Assembly (NCBI RefSeq): GCF_003207895.1
Contig: NZ_NKUB01000029.1
Location: 1-33,461 of the forward strand
DNA length: 33,461 nt
Source of the DNA: Komagataeibacter swingsii
GTDB lineage: Bacteria > Pseudomonadota > Alphaproteobacteria > Acetobacterales > Acetobacteraceae
Reading direction: 5' to 3'
Shown here one piece after another: positions 10,474 to 18,925 of this stretch. The position numbers were made by a program, and so were the translations under genes. The first letter of the stretch is position 1. Every line of letters begins with the position of its first letter. The notes beneath the pieces are model-generated. The model saw nothing but the letters and a program-made list of their open reading frames with translations. It made no database searches and was not told the origin of the DNA.

Positions 10474-10962
10474 ATGTCTGATACAGAGCAGGATTTTTCA
10501 TGTCTGGAACTGACGACGCAGATCGTGTCGGCGCATGTTTCAAATAATAGTGTCGCAGCCGATGTGCTTCCCGACCTGATACGCAATGTCTATCACGCGC
10601 TGTCCGCGGCGGGCCGCCCGGTGAACGAACCCGAAAAGCCGCAGCCCGCCGTGCCGATCAAGCGGTCGGTGTTCCCCGATTACATCATCTGCCTGGAAGA
10701 CGGCAAAAAGCTCAAGATGCTCAAGCGCCACCTGCACAGCGCCTATGGCATGACGCCGGAACAGTACCGTGAACGCTGGGGCCTGCCGGCCGAATACCCC
10801 ATGGTCGCCCCCAACTACGCCGAACGCCGGTCCAGCCTTGCGCGTGAAATCGGCCTTGGCCGCAAGATCACCGCCGCGTCGGCCGCCGCTGCCGCCGCAG
10901 CAGCCCCGGCCGCGGGCGATGATGAACCCGCCCGGCCCACGCGCCGCCGGCGCAAGGCGTGA
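10474..10962 (+). CDS. MucR/Ros-family transcriptional regulator
   Basis: MucR proteins are alphaproteobacterial nucleoid-type repressors of surface polysaccharide, motility and cell-cycle genes. The 162-residue product has the N-terminal oligomerisation region (about 1-50) and the DNA-binding zinc-finger-like core FPDYIICLEDGKKLKMLKRHL (about 68-88), then AYGMTPEQYRERWGLP and the YAERRSSLAREIGLG tail. The finger reads CLED rather than CxxC, so the second zinc cysteine is an aspartate, as in the zinc-less Ml homologues of Mesorhizobium. The C-terminus is an alanine-rich, basic tail. ATG 10474 matches the family start. Autoregulation is common in the family. Confidence 0.92.
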   Translation: MSDTEQDFSCLELTTQIVSAHVSNNSVAADVLPDLIRNVYHALSAAGRPVNEPEKPQPAVPIKRSVFPDYIICLEDGKKLKMLKRHLHSAYGMTPEQYRERWGLPAEYPMVAPNYAERRSSLAREIGLGRKITAASAAAAAAAAPAAGDDEPARPTRRRRKA

Positions 10963-11024
10963 TGGCGGCGCGCCTTCCCTAGTCCTGCCTTCGGTATGGG
11001 GGGGATCCGTGATATGGCTCCATC

Positions 11025-11951
11025 ATGGATACCGACCCCGATATGCTGCTGCATGCCACATCCCTGCGTCGCCGCCTTCTGGTCTGGCGGGGTGGGGCCG
11101 TGGCTTTTTTTGTCCTTGCCTGCATCGTGGCCGCATGGCGCGCGGATGGCGGCCTTGCGGGCCATGCGCCGCACCTGGTCCACCTGAAGCTGGAGGGGAT
11201 CATCCCTTCGGACGAGCATGAAAATGTCGAAGCCCTGCAAAAGGCCGCCGATGACGCATCGGTCCGTGGCCTGGTGCTGGAGGTCAGCAGCCCCGGCGGC
11301 GCGGTAACGGGCGGCGAGGTGCTGCATGACGCCGTGGCCGCCTTCGCGCGGCGCAAGCCGGTGGTGGTGTCCATGGGCGGGGTTGCGGCATCGGCGGGGT
11401 ACATGGTGTCGGCGCCTGCCGCGCGCATTTTCGCCAACCGCTCCACCCTGACCGGCTCGATCGGGGTGATCCTGGAATCGCCCGACATATCGGGCCTGCT
11501 GGACCGGGTGGGGGTGCATGTGGACCAGCTTGTATCCGGCCCGATGAAGGGGCAGCCCTCCATGGTGCAGCCGCTTTCGCCCCAGGGGCGCGAAATGCTG
11601 CAGGGCGTGATTGCCGACCTGTACGGGTTTTTCGTGAATGTCGTGGCGCAGGACCGGCATATGCCGGTTGACCGTGTGCGGCAGCTGGCCGATGGCCGCC
11701 CCTATACCGGGCAGCAGGCGGTCGCGCTGGGGCTGGTGGACCAGATCGGGTCCATGGCCGATGCACGGAAATGGTTGATTGCGACCACGCACCTGCCCGA
11801 TGATGTGCAGGTGGCCGATATCGGCCCCACAGCCACGCGCATCAACTGGCGGCGGTGGATATCGGGCATCGTGTCGGGTGTGCCGGGTGCGGAATTTCTG
11901 TTGAAGGAAAGTACCGCGCTTGACGGGGCCGTTGCGATCTGGAAACTTTAA
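11025..11951 (+). CDS. sppA: S49-family signal peptide peptidase (SppA)
   Basis: SppA degrades cleaved signal peptides at the inner membrane using a Ser/Lys dyad. The 308-residue product has one N-terminal membrane segment (about 23-38). The catalytic Ser123 sits in GGVAASAGYMVSAPA and the catalytic Lys175 in SGPMKGQPSM, 52 residues apart as in the short Bacillus-type SppA. VSSPGG and NRSTLTGSIGV are also present. ATG 11025 has no strong ribosome binding site nearby; MLLHATS six codons later is an alternative. It is 26 bases upstream of ihfB, a pairing common in alphaproteobacteria. Confidence 0.92.
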   Translation: MDTDPDMLLHATSLRRRLLVWRGGAVAFFVLACIVAAWRADGGLAGHAPHLVHLKLEGIIPSDEHENVEALQKAADDASVRGLVLEVSSPGGAVTGGEVLHDAVAAFARRKPVVVSMGGVAASAGYMVSAPAARIFANRSTLTGSIGVILESPDISGLLDRVGVHVDQLVSGPMKGQPSMVQPLSPQGREMLQGVIADLYGFFVNVVAQDRHMPVDRVRQLADGRPYTGQQAVALGLVDQIGSMADARKWLIATTHLPDDVQVADIGPTATRINWRRWISGIVSGVPGAEFLLKESTALDGAVAIWKL

Positions 11952-11977
11952 TTTGTTGTTTAGACTAGGGGAACAGG

Positions 11978-12274
11978 ATGACCAGATCGGAATTGATTGC
12001 CGAACTTGCCGCTGCGCGTCCACATCTGCCCGCAAGGGAAGTGGAACGTATTGTTCAGGTCATCTTTACGGAAGTCAGTAATGCACTGATGCGGGGGGAC
12101 CGGGTGGAACTGCGCGGTTTCGGGGCGTTTACGGTCAAGAAGCGTGACGCCCGCACCGGCCGCAATCCCCGTACGGGGGAAACCGTATCGGTGGAGGAAA
12201 AGGTGGTGCCGTTTTTCAAGGCGGGCAAGGAGTTGCGCGAACGCGTCAACAGGGCGCATAAGGCGGCTGAGTGA
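11978..12274 (+). CDS. ihfB: integration host factor beta subunit
   Basis: IHF-beta pairs with IHF-alpha to bend DNA at specific sites in recombination, replication and transcription. The 98-residue product has [10 protein letters not shown] at the start, the HU/IHF core [27 protein letters not shown] with the DNA-intercalating RNP tip, and the [12 protein letters not shown] end. An AGGGGAACAGG sequence precedes ATG 11978. It follows sppA closely and is followed by a hairpin terminator at 12356-12386. Confidence 0.96.
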   Translation: MTRSELIAELAAARPHLPAREVERIVQVIFTEVSNALMRGDRVELRGFGAFTVKKRDARTGRNPRTGETVSVEEKVVPFFKAGKELRERVNRAHKAAE

Positions 12275-12340
12275 ACAATCCGTCCGCTACCCGATCCACC
12301 TGACATAAAGATTATTTTAAAGTGATCCGCTGATAAAGAG

Positions 12341-12390
12341 ACAGACGTTTCAGGTGCCGCCTTTTTTCAAAAAGGCGGCTTTTTTTCGTG
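12341..12390. repeat. copy of dispersed palindromic repeat, with terminator-like hairpin
   Basis: GTTTCAGGTGCCGCC followed by TTTTTTCAAAAAGGCGGC matches, with few changes, the reverse complement of the repeat half at 16624-16680. It lies in the 289-base gap between ihfB and lysR and supplies the ihfB terminator hairpin. Confidence 0.6.
12356..12386 (+). terminator. intrinsic terminator of ihfB
   Basis: GCCGCCTTTTT and AAAAAGGCGGC form a perfect 11-base-pair stem with a two-base loop. A further run of T residues follows on the plus strand. It is about 80 bases past the ihfB stop. Confidence 0.75.
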
Positions 12391-12492
12391 GGTGTGTGAA
12401 ACCGGGGCCTTGTGAAGAAAAGCGCCGCCCAAGATGGCCCGCTGATTGCGGGGTGCCGCCGGGACTGATTTTTCAGGCTGTCCCCTGCATAC

Positions 12493-12530
12493 AAAAACAC
12501 CGCGCCGGGATCACGGCCCGGCGCGGTGTT
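12493..12530 (-). terminator. intrinsic terminator of lysR
   Basis: On the minus strand AACACCGCGCCGGG pairs perfectly with CCCGGCGCGGTGTT around a seven-base loop, and the T-run continues. It lies 34 bases past the lysR stop codon. It is convergent with the ihfB terminator, so the two transcripts are insulated from each other. Confidence 0.85.
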
Positions 12531-12563
12531 GTCCTGTCATATGGCGGGCAGTGGCCGTAGCAA

Positions 12564-13448
12564 TCAGTGGCGGGCGTTGATTTCGGCCAGCAGGAAGTCG
12601 CGGAATACCGCCACGCGCTTGGATGTGCGCAGTTCCTCGGGATACACGAAATAGGCATCGACCGTGGGCAGCGGCACTTCAGGCAGGATCTTGACCAGGT
12701 TGGGATACTGCGACGCCGCATAAAGCGGGATCGACCCGATTCCGATGCCGGCCGCGATCGCGCCCGCCATGGCGGCCAGGCTGTTGACCTCCAGCCGCGC
12801 CTGGCGGCGTTCATCTGACGGGACGCCGGTTTCAGCCAGCCAGTTGATGTGCGGCACGGGCGGGTGATAGCCACCGAACAGCACCAGCTTGTGGGCGTTC
12901 AGTTCCTCCAGCGTGCGCGGCGTGCCGTAATCGTTCAGGTACGACTGCGAGGCATAGATCGGCAGCGGAAAATCGGCCAGGTGCCGCTGGATCAGGTCCG
13001 GCTGGCGGGGCGGGTGCATGCGCACCGCCACGTCCGCCTCGCGCATGCCCAGGTCCAGGTCGTTATCTTCCAGGATCAGGGTGATCGAGATGTCGGGATT
13101 GGTTTCCATGAACCGGTGCAGGCGTGGCGTCAGCCAGCAGGTGCCAAAGCCGGTGGTGGTGGTGACCCGTAGCCGTCCCGCCGCCTTTTCCTTGCTTTCC
13201 GTCAGCAGGGATTGCGTCATGGCCAGCTTGGAGAAGACTTCCCGCACCGTCTGGTTCAGTGTCTCACCCTGTTCGGTCAGGATCAGCCCCCGGGCATGCC
13301 GGTGGAAAAGGGGGACCTGCAGCGCCTCTTCCAGGGCTGAAATCTGCCGCGATACCGCAGACTGGCTCAGGTTAAGCACGTCGCCGGCATGGGTGAAGGA
13401 CCCTGCTTCGGCTACAGCATGAAATATCCGGAGTTTATCCCAGTCCAC
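12564..13448 (-). CDS. LysR-family transcriptional regulator
   Basis: The 294-residue protein has the LysR winged helix-turn-helix at the N-terminus (MDWDKLRIFHAVAEAGSFT, then LNLSQSAVSRQISALEEAL at about 26-44) and a substrate-binding domain from about residue 90 to the end. The inducer is unknown. The start is GTG 13448, with GGAG eight bases upstream. It lies 106 bases downstream of trxB on the same strand, an arrangement seen in other alphaproteobacteria, suggesting co-transcription. Its own targets cannot be read from the sequence. Confidence 0.92.
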   Translation of the reverse strand: MDWDKLRIFHAVAEAGSFTHAGDVLNLSQSAVSRQISALEEALQVPLFHRHARGLILTEQGETLNQTVREVFSKLAMTQSLLTESKEKAAGRLRVTTTTGFGTCWLTPRLHRFMETNPDISITLILEDNDLDLGMREADVAVRMHPPRQPDLIQRHLADFPLPIYASQSYLNDYGTPRTLEELNAHKLVLFGGYHPPVPHINWLAETGVPSDERRQARLEVNSLAAMAGAIAAGIGIGSIPLYAASQYPNLVKILPEVPLPTVDAYFVYPEELRTSKRVAVFRDFLLAEINARH

Positions 13449-13554
13449 GCGTTGACTCCGCTTTGCTATCTAATAAAGGGCGCGCCAAGTGTTATGACAC
13501 TAAGCGTTGTGGTGAAGGAAATACGGGGGCAGGTCAAGGACTCTTCATGTTTCA

Positions 13555-14511
13555 TTACTGCGCTGCCGCAAGAAAACGCTCGGCTTCCAGTGCCGCCATG
13601 CACCCGGTGCCAGCCGCTGTCACCGCCTGGCGGAATATCTTGTCCTGCACGTCGCCCGCGGCGAAAACGCCGGGAACGGAGGTACGTGTGCTGCCGGGCG
13701 TGGTCACGATGTAACCGTCTGTATCGATCGCCACGACATCACGGAAAATTGTGGTGTTGGGGGCATGGCCGATGGCAACGAACACCCCGTCGACATCGAT
13801 ATGCTGGATTGCGCCGGTCACGGTGTTGCGCAGGTCCGCCCCCGTGACCACGGGCGGCGTGCCGCTGCCGGTAATGCGTTCGACCGCGCTGTTCCATATG
13901 ACCGAGATCTTGGGGTTGGCGTGCAGCCGGTCCTGCAGGATCTTTTCCGCCCGCAGGCTGTCGCGGCGATGGATCAGGGTCACGTGGCTGGCGTGGTGGG
14001 TCAGGTACAGGGCTTCTTCCACCGCCGTATTGCCACCGCCGATAACGGCCACGCGCTTGCCGCGATAGAAAAAGCCGTCGCACGTGGCGCAGGCCGATAC
14101 GCCGGAACCCTGGAATTCCTTTTCCCCCGGCACGCCCAGCCACTTGGCCTGCGCGCCGGTGGCGATGATGACGCTGCGCGCTTCATACAGCGTGCCGGAA
14201 TCGCCGGTGGCGTAGAACCGGCCGGTGCCGTCCGCGCGGGTGAAATCGCACGAGACGATGATATCATCCATAAGCCGTGTGCCGACATTGCCGGCCTGTT
14301 CGGCCATCTGCATCATCAGGTCCGGCCCCTGCACGCCCTTGGCGAATCCGGGGTAATTCTCGACATCCGTGGTGATCATCAACTGGCCGCCGGGCTGTAG
14401 CCCCGCGACCAGGACGGGGGAGAGATTCGCGCGCGCGGCATAGATGGCGGCAGTGTAACCGGCGGGACCCGCGCCAATGACAAGCAGGTCGGTAGAACAC
14501 GTCTGGGGCAT
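13555..14511 (-). CDS. trxB: thioredoxin-disulfide reductase
   Basis: TrxB reduces thioredoxin with NADPH through FAD and a redox disulfide. The 318-residue product has the FAD-binding GAGPAGYTAAIYAAR (13-27), the active-site CATC (Cys141, Cys144), the NADPH-binding VIGGGNTAVEEALYL and the C-terminal FAD motif GVFAAGDVQD. Length is normal. ATG 14511 gives the family N-terminus. It is divergent from the Lrp-type regulator at 14654 and upstream of lysR. Confidence 0.96.
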   Translation of the reverse strand: MPQTCSTDLLVIGAGPAGYTAAIYAARANLSPVLVAGLQPGGQLMITTDVENYPGFAKGVQGPDLMMQMAEQAGNVGTRLMDDIIVSCDFTRADGTGRFYATGDSGTLYEARSVIIATGAQAKWLGVPGEKEFQGSGVSACATCDGFFYRGKRVAVIGGGNTAVEEALYLTHHASHVTLIHRRDSLRAEKILQDRLHANPKISVIWNSAVERITGSGTPPVVTGADLRNTVTGAIQHIDVDGVFVAIGHAPNTTIFRDVVAIDTDGYIVTTPGSTRTSVPGVFAAGDVQDKIFRQAVTAAGTGCMAALEAERFLAAAQ

Positions 14512-14653
14512 GAGATCAGAAAAACCCTATCGTCACAATTTCCTTTGGTATGGTCGTCCACTGGCGTCCGTGCAAGGGTTGGAGTAGGAAGGGCGTCATT
14601 ATTGCGGCATATGGGCGCGACAGCCGCCCCCTTTGGCGAGAGATGGAACAGGC

Positions 14654-15124
14654 ATGGCGGAACGGATGGCTGATCTGGATGCGATTGACCGTCGGATTGT
14701 GGCCGAGCTTCAACTGGACGGACGCATGACGAATGTGGAGCTGGCGCGGCGCGTGGGCATTTCCGCGCCGCCCTGCCTGCGCCGCATGCGCCGGCTGGAA
14801 GAAGACCATGTGATCCGTGGCTACCATGCCGATACCGATGGCGCGCGGCTGGGCTGGTCGATCACGCTGTTCGCGCTGATCGGGCTGGACAGCCAGAAGG
14901 AAGCGGTCCTGGCGGCGTTTGAAAACCAGGTGTCCGGCTGGCCGGAAGTGCGCGAATGCCACATGATCCGGGGTGGGGGAGATTTCCTGGTCCGGCTGGT
15001 GGCGCGTGACGCAACGCATGAAAACCTGCTGACCCGCCAGTTGACCGAGGCCCCGCATGTGGTGCGCGTGCAGACATTGCAGACCATCCGCACCAGCCTG
15101 AACCGCCCCGGCGTGCCTGTGTGA
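14654..15124 (+). CDS. Lrp/AsnC-family transcriptional regulator
   Basis: The 156-residue product has an N-terminal helix-turn-helix (MADLDAIDRRIVAELQLDGR, VELARRVGISAPPCLRRMRRLEE) and a C-terminal RAM ligand-binding domain (about 75-150) with VRECHMIRGGGDFLVRL. Such proteins sense amino acids and act as octamers or dimers. ATG 14654 is preferred to the upstream TTG 14633; ATG 14666 is also possible. Its TGA stop overlaps the GTG start of the glycosyltransferase, so the two are coupled. It is divergent from trxB. Confidence 0.9.
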   Translation: MAERMADLDAIDRRIVAELQLDGRMTNVELARRVGISAPPCLRRMRRLEEDHVIRGYHADTDGARLGWSITLFALIGLDSQKEAVLAAFENQVSGWPEVRECHMIRGGGDFLVRLVARDATHENLLTRQLTEAPHVVRVQTLQTIRTSLNRPGVPV

Positions 15125-16602
15125 GGGTGCGGTACAGCCCGCGCTGGTGGCTGTACCTGCTTGTACTGCTGGCCGGCATGCGGCTGGTCGTGGCGGGTAT
15201 CCTGCCACTTTCCCCTGATGAGGCGTATTACCGGCTGTGGGCGTCAGCGCCCGCCGCGGGCTACCTTGACCACCCGCCCATGGTGGCGGTGTGGATACGG
15301 CTGGGCATGATGCTGGGCGGTGACAATGCCTCTGGCGTCCGGCTGGTGGGGGTGCTGGCGGGGGCGGGTCTGTCCTTTTTCGTGTTCCGCGCCGTGCGTG
15401 ACCTGCTGCCCGCCGCAGGGCGGGCGGGGGCCGTGCGGGCCTGCGTCATGTTGCAGGCGACTCTGGCGCTGGCAATTCAGTCGGTTGTCATAACACCGGA
15501 CATGCCGGTGATGTTTTTCATCTCCGTGCTGCTATGGGCCATGGGCCGCGTCAATGCCGGGGCGGGGATGGGCTGGTGGCTGGTGGCGGGCCTGGCCGCG
15601 GGCCTTGCGTGCGACAGCAAATATACCGCCATCCTGCCGCTGGGCGGCATCGGGCTGTGGCTGGTGGTCCACGGGCTGCGTCACCGCGCCTGGGGGCTGC
15701 GGCAGGTGCCCGGCGTTGTGGGCGGCGTGATGGTGGCGGCCTTGTGTGTGGCGCCCGTGGTGTGGTGGAACGCACGACATGGCTGGGCCAGTTTCGTGCG
15801 GCAGGGCGGGCGGACAGTGGACTGGCACCCCGGCCGGGCCGCGCAGTTCCTGACCGAACTGGCGGCGGGGCAACTGGGGCTTATGACGCCGGGCATCGCG
15901 GCGTTTTTCATATGGGGGCAGGTGATCATGCTGCGCCATGCGCGGCGGGAGGCCGGTTGCGCGCTCCTGTCATGCATGACGCTGCTGCCGGCCTGCGTGT
16001 TCGTGCAGCATGCCCTGGGTGACCGGGTGCAGGCGAACTGGCCGGTGGTGATCTATCCCATGCTGGCGGCGGGTACGGCCATGGTCGCATGGCGGTGGGG
16101 GCGCTGGGCGGTCGGCGGTGGCGTGCTGGCGGGCGCGCTGGTCTACGTGCAGGCGCTGTTCGCCCCGCTGCCGCTATCGGCCCATGTGGATGTGGCGCTG
16201 CGGCAGATGGCGGGCTGGCGCGATCTGGCCGCCGGGATTGCGGCCCATGCGCGACCGGGGGACTTCATCGCCGCGTGTGACTACGGCACGGCGGCGGAGC
16301 TGGCCACCGTCATGCCCGGCCGGGTCGTGGTGGGGATGGAGCCGCGCTGGGCCTTGTTCAACCTGCCGCATGACGTGGCGGGGGACGGGATCATGGCGTG
16401 TAATCCCCGCCGGGATTTTGACAGGGATGATTTTACATCCGTCCAGCCGGTTATCACTCTGGAACGTGGTCGGCCTGGGCGGGTGGCGGAACGTGTCACC
16501 CTGTACCGTGTCAGCCTGCGCCCGGACCTGTCGGCCACACAGCGCAGCGCCATCGTAAGACTGCCCACGCCGGAAAAGGACAGCATCAAGGGTTTTTGGT
16601 GA
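15121..16602 (+). CDS. GT39/ArnT-like membrane glycosyltransferase
   Basis: The 493-residue polytopic protein has about ten or more hydrophobic segments in its first 370 residues and a soluble C-terminal region. The first periplasmic loop carries SPDEAYYRLWA and GYLDHPPMVA, the PMT_2/GT39 signature with the acidic catalytic residues (DE). These enzymes move a sugar from a polyprenyl-phosphate donor to lipid A, protein or glycan outside the membrane; the acceptor is unknown here. It starts at GTG 15121 inside the stop of the Lrp gene. Its last residues (SIKGFW) are encoded by the dispersed repeat that begins at about 16586. Confidence 0.86.
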   Translation: MRVRYSPRWWLYLLVLLAGMRLVVAGILPLSPDEAYYRLWASAPAAGYLDHPPMVAVWIRLGMMLGGDNASGVRLVGVLAGAGLSFFVFRAVRDLLPAAGRAGAVRACVMLQATLALAIQSVVITPDMPVMFFISVLLWAMGRVNAGAGMGWWLVAGLAAGLACDSKYTAILPLGGIGLWLVVHGLRHRAWGLRQVPGVVGGVMVAALCVAPVVWWNARHGWASFVRQGGRTVDWHPGRAAQFLTELAAGQLGLMTPGIAAFFIWGQVIMLRHARREAGCALLSCMTLLPACVFVQHALGDRVQANWPVVIYPMLAAGTAMVAWRWGRWAVGGGVLAGALVYVQALFAPLPLSAHVDVALRQMAGWRDLAAGIAAHARPGDFIAACDYGTAAELATVMPGRVVVGMEPRWALFNLPHDVAGDGIMACNPRRDFDRDDFTSVQPVITLERGRPGRVAERVTLYRVSLRPDLSATQRSAIVRLPTPEKDSIKGFW

Positions 16603-16680
16603 AGCTTTTTACAAAAAGCTTCAGAGAACACCGCCTTTTTGAAAAAAGACGGCACCCATAACCCTTTGCTTCTGAAACAT
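16586..16680. repeat. full copy of dispersed palindromic repeat, bidirectional terminator candidate
   Basis: Two hairpins stand in tandem. GAAGCTTTTT (16601-16610) with AAAAAGCTTC (16613-16622) is a perfect 10-base-pair stem. ACCGCCTTTTT (16630-16640) with AAAAAGACGGC (16643-16653) is a near-perfect second stem. The block sits between convergent genes and can end both the glycosyltransferase and response-regulator transcripts. Parts of it recur at 268-310 and 12341-12390. Confidence 0.7.
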
Positions 16681-16686
16681 TGAGGG

Positions 16687-17034
16687 TCAGGCCGCCGGGG
16701 CGACCTGACGGACCTGTTCCAGCAACGCCTTCATGCGGAAGGGCTTTTCCAGCAGCGGCAGCGGCGCGTAACCGGCCAGCCGGTCGGGGTCGCCGCTCAT
16801 CACGATCACATGGCAGCCCTGGGCCTGTGCCGCGGCAATGAAGCCATCGGGGTCGCCGTCGGGCAGGGTCAGGTCCACCAGCGCCAGTGTAAAGCGTGTA
16901 TCCCCGATCCGCCGCATGGCGTCCGCGACATCGGGGCTTATGGTGGCGTGGATGCCGTTTGTCTCCAGCATGGTGGCGACCAGGTCCGCTATCGTCGCCT
17001 CGTCCTCGACAATCAGGGCAGAAATCTGGGTCAT
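16687..17034 (-). CDS. single-domain response regulator
   Basis: The 115-residue product is one receiver domain with no output domain. Visible are the acidic pocket VEDE (9-12), the phosphoacceptor Asp54 in LALVDLTLPDGD, the switch Ser in VIVMSGDP and the invariant Lys in LLEKPF. Single-domain receivers act as phosphate shuttles or bind partner proteins. ATG 17034 overlaps the stop of the NUDIX gene by ATGA, so the two are translated together. No histidine kinase is nearby. Confidence 0.88.
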   Translation of the reverse strand: MTQISALIVEDEATIADLVATMLETNGIHATISPDVADAMRRIGDTRFTLALVDLTLPDGDPDGFIAAAQAQGCHVIVMSGDPDRLAGYAPLPLLEKPFRMKALLEQVRQVAPAA

Positions 17035-17537
17035 GACGGGATGCTCTCGGTGCGGGGGGAATGGGGGGCGGGGGCGCGTTCCTGTGCGGCCACCGGCCAT
17101 GGGGCGATGCCACGCGGGGACAGGGCCAGCGTGCCCAGTTCCAGCAGGCCGGGGCTGAAGGCGGCGGGATTGGCGCGCACCTGCGCCAGGTCGAACCACC
17201 CCACCGCACACGCATCATCGCCCGCCGCGATGTCGGTCCAGCCATTGTCGTGGCATTGCACGGCCACGATCAGGTAGTGGAAGCGGATGCGGCCCGCATG
17301 GTCGCGGTCGATCAGGTCAAAGGCCGTCAGCGTGCCTTCGGCATGGGTAATGAAGCCGGTTTCCTCCCGCAGTTCGCGCGCTGCGGCGTCCAGGTAGCTT
17401 TCGCCGTATTCAATGCGGCCGCCTGGGAAACCCCACAGCCCCTGATCCGGCGGGTTGCGCCGGCAGACCAGCAGCATGCGCCCGTTGCGGACAACAATGG
17501 ACAGGACAGCCCCGGCTAGTGTCGTGTTATCAGCCAT
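17031..17537 (-). CDS. NUDIX hydrolase
   Basis: The 168-residue protein carries an intact NUDIX box, GGRIEYGESYLDAAARELRE followed by ETGF (G-x5-E-x7-REU-x-EE-x-G), near residues 41-64. It should therefore hydrolyse a nucleoside diphosphate linked to another group, with Mg2+. The surrounding sequence (RNPPDQGLWGFPGG) resembles ADP-ribose/MutT-type members, but the substrate cannot be fixed. The tail after about residue 145 is proline- and alanine-rich. ATG 17537 is used. It overlaps the response regulator start downstream. Confidence 0.9.
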   Translation of the reverse strand: MADNTTLAGAVLSIVVRNGRMLLVCRRNPPDQGLWGFPGGRIEYGESYLDAAARELREETGFITHAEGTLTAFDLIDRDHAGRIRFHYLIVAVQCHDNGWTDIAAGDDACAVGWFDLAQVRANPAAFSPGLLELGTLALSPRGIAPWPVAAQERAPAPHSPRTESIPS

Positions 17538-17861
17538 ATACAAGAATATATCGGATCATGGCCCGGCATCCATGCCTGTATCGGACCTCCCTGTTCCCGA
17601 TTGCGTGAACACGGCCGGCATGCCCTTCGCTGTCTCCTTCCTGTCGTTCAGGAAGCTGAAGCGGATTCGGGCGATACACTCCGGGTGACGGTCGGCACGA
17701 ATGGATAAGGGACACACGGTGCCGACGCCGTTCCGGACGCCGTATCGTGCAATCAGCGGGTTGGACGGACGACACGGCCCGGCACCGATCGACATTCAGG
17801 ATTTCCTTTGTGGGGCGCGGATGTTTCACTGGATGCCGTAACCAGAAGCACGGAGCATGGG
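17538..17861. other. gap between NUDIX gene and IS remnant
   Basis: This 324-base gap has no frame with recognisable similarity. It should contain the NUDIX promoter and the left end of the decayed IS, but I could not pick out a convincing promoter or terminal repeat. Confidence 0.5.
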
Positions 17862-18236
17862 ATGGGAATCAGGCGTTACGAGTTGAACGAAGCGCAATGG
17901 CGGCGGATTGCGCCCCTGCTTCCGGGCAAAGGGGATGCGGGCCGCAGCGGGGCGAATAACCGGCTGTTCGTGAACGGCTGCCTGTGGATACTGCGTTCCG
18001 GCGCGCACTGGAGGGACCTGCCTGGGCGGTATGGCAAATGGACAACGGTGCATCGTCGCTTCAGCCGGTGGCATCATGCCGGGGTGTGGGACAGGATTTT
18101 CGAGACGCTGCTGGCCGATCCGGACAATCAGTACCTGATGTTCGATTCAATGCTTGTGCAGGCCCGACAGCAGGCTGCGAACGGAGCCGGGGTGGCAGGG
18201 GTCAGGCGCTGGGGCGTGCCCCCGGTGGCCTGGTGA
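17862..18236 (+). pseudogene. decayed IS5-family transposase fragment
   Basis: From ATG 17862 the frame reads MGIRRYELNEAQWRRIAPLLPG, GRSGANNRLF and LRSGAHWRDLPGRYGKW, the same IS5-family N-terminus as at 1-217, then MFDSMLVQARQQAANG. After about 18190 the transposase-like sequence continues in another frame (GQALGRAPGGLV), and the expected DDE domain is then missing. The copy is therefore frameshifted and deleted. Some IS5 relatives use a programmed frameshift, but no slippery A-run is seen here. Confidence 0.8.
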
Positions 18237-18368
18237 CCGGGGGCCGCATGCGCCGGGCGACATGCCGCATCGCCCGCCGCCCCGTGTTGTTGCAGCGGGG
18301 GGTGTTGCAGCGGGGCCAGGTGGCGATATCTCACCCGCGCCTGGCCATGGCCTGAATGTCGATCGGGG

Positions 18369-18761
18369 CTAGCGTTTCATCACGATATGCGCCCGGCAGC
18401 GCGGGGTGCCGTAGGTGCCGACCATCGTATCACCTTCGGGACGGGCTTCGAACACCATGGGAAAGGCCGCCCCCGATGGCTGCCTGACCACGGTTTCGGT
18501 ATGGTACAGGTCGGCCTTTTTCTGTGGCACGCCCGTCAGCGCGATGGAGCCATCGGCCGGGGTGAACGTCATGCGTTTCGTGCCGATCTGGAAGGTCGAG
18601 GTATTGCCGGTTTCGGTGGTGCAATTGCCCTGGTCGCGCACCAGTTGGCCCGTCCATAGTCCGATCGGGTCATTCCGGGCGTCCGCGCGCGCGGGGGCAG
18701 GGGCAAGGGAAAGGCAGCCAAGGCAGGCCGCCGCCAGCAGCAGGAAGGGACGTGCAGTCAT
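18369..18761 (-). CDS. small secreted protein of unknown function
   Basis: The 130-residue product begins with a clear signal peptide (MTARPFLLLAAACLGCLSLAPAPARA), with likely cleavage after residue 26. The mature part has DPIGLWTGQLVRDQGNCTTETG, a TFTPADGSIALTG segment and a final TPRCRAHIVMKR; its two cysteines could form a disulfide. It suggests a small beta-rich periplasmic protein. ATG 18761 is chosen since it starts the signal peptide. LGC could be read as a lipobox, but this is weak. I do not recognise the family. It is divergent from guaA. Confidence 0.75.
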   Translation of the reverse strand: MTARPFLLLAAACLGCLSLAPAPARADARNDPIGLWTGQLVRDQGNCTTETGNTSTFQIGTKRMTFTPADGSIALTGVPQKKADLYHTETVVRQPSGAAFPMVFEARPEGDTMVGTYGTPRCRAHIVMKR

Positions 18762-18925
18762 GAAACAGCCATATGATCCGGTTTGTCTGGACCGGCAGGA
18801 AAGACAGGCCTGCCTGAATGCATATATTGTGCTATCTGCGCGGGAAAGACTATCCCACCCTTGCAATATGTTGCCAGCTCATGCTGGAAGCCTAGTTTAT
18901 CGATAATGCCGCGACCGAAAGACAC

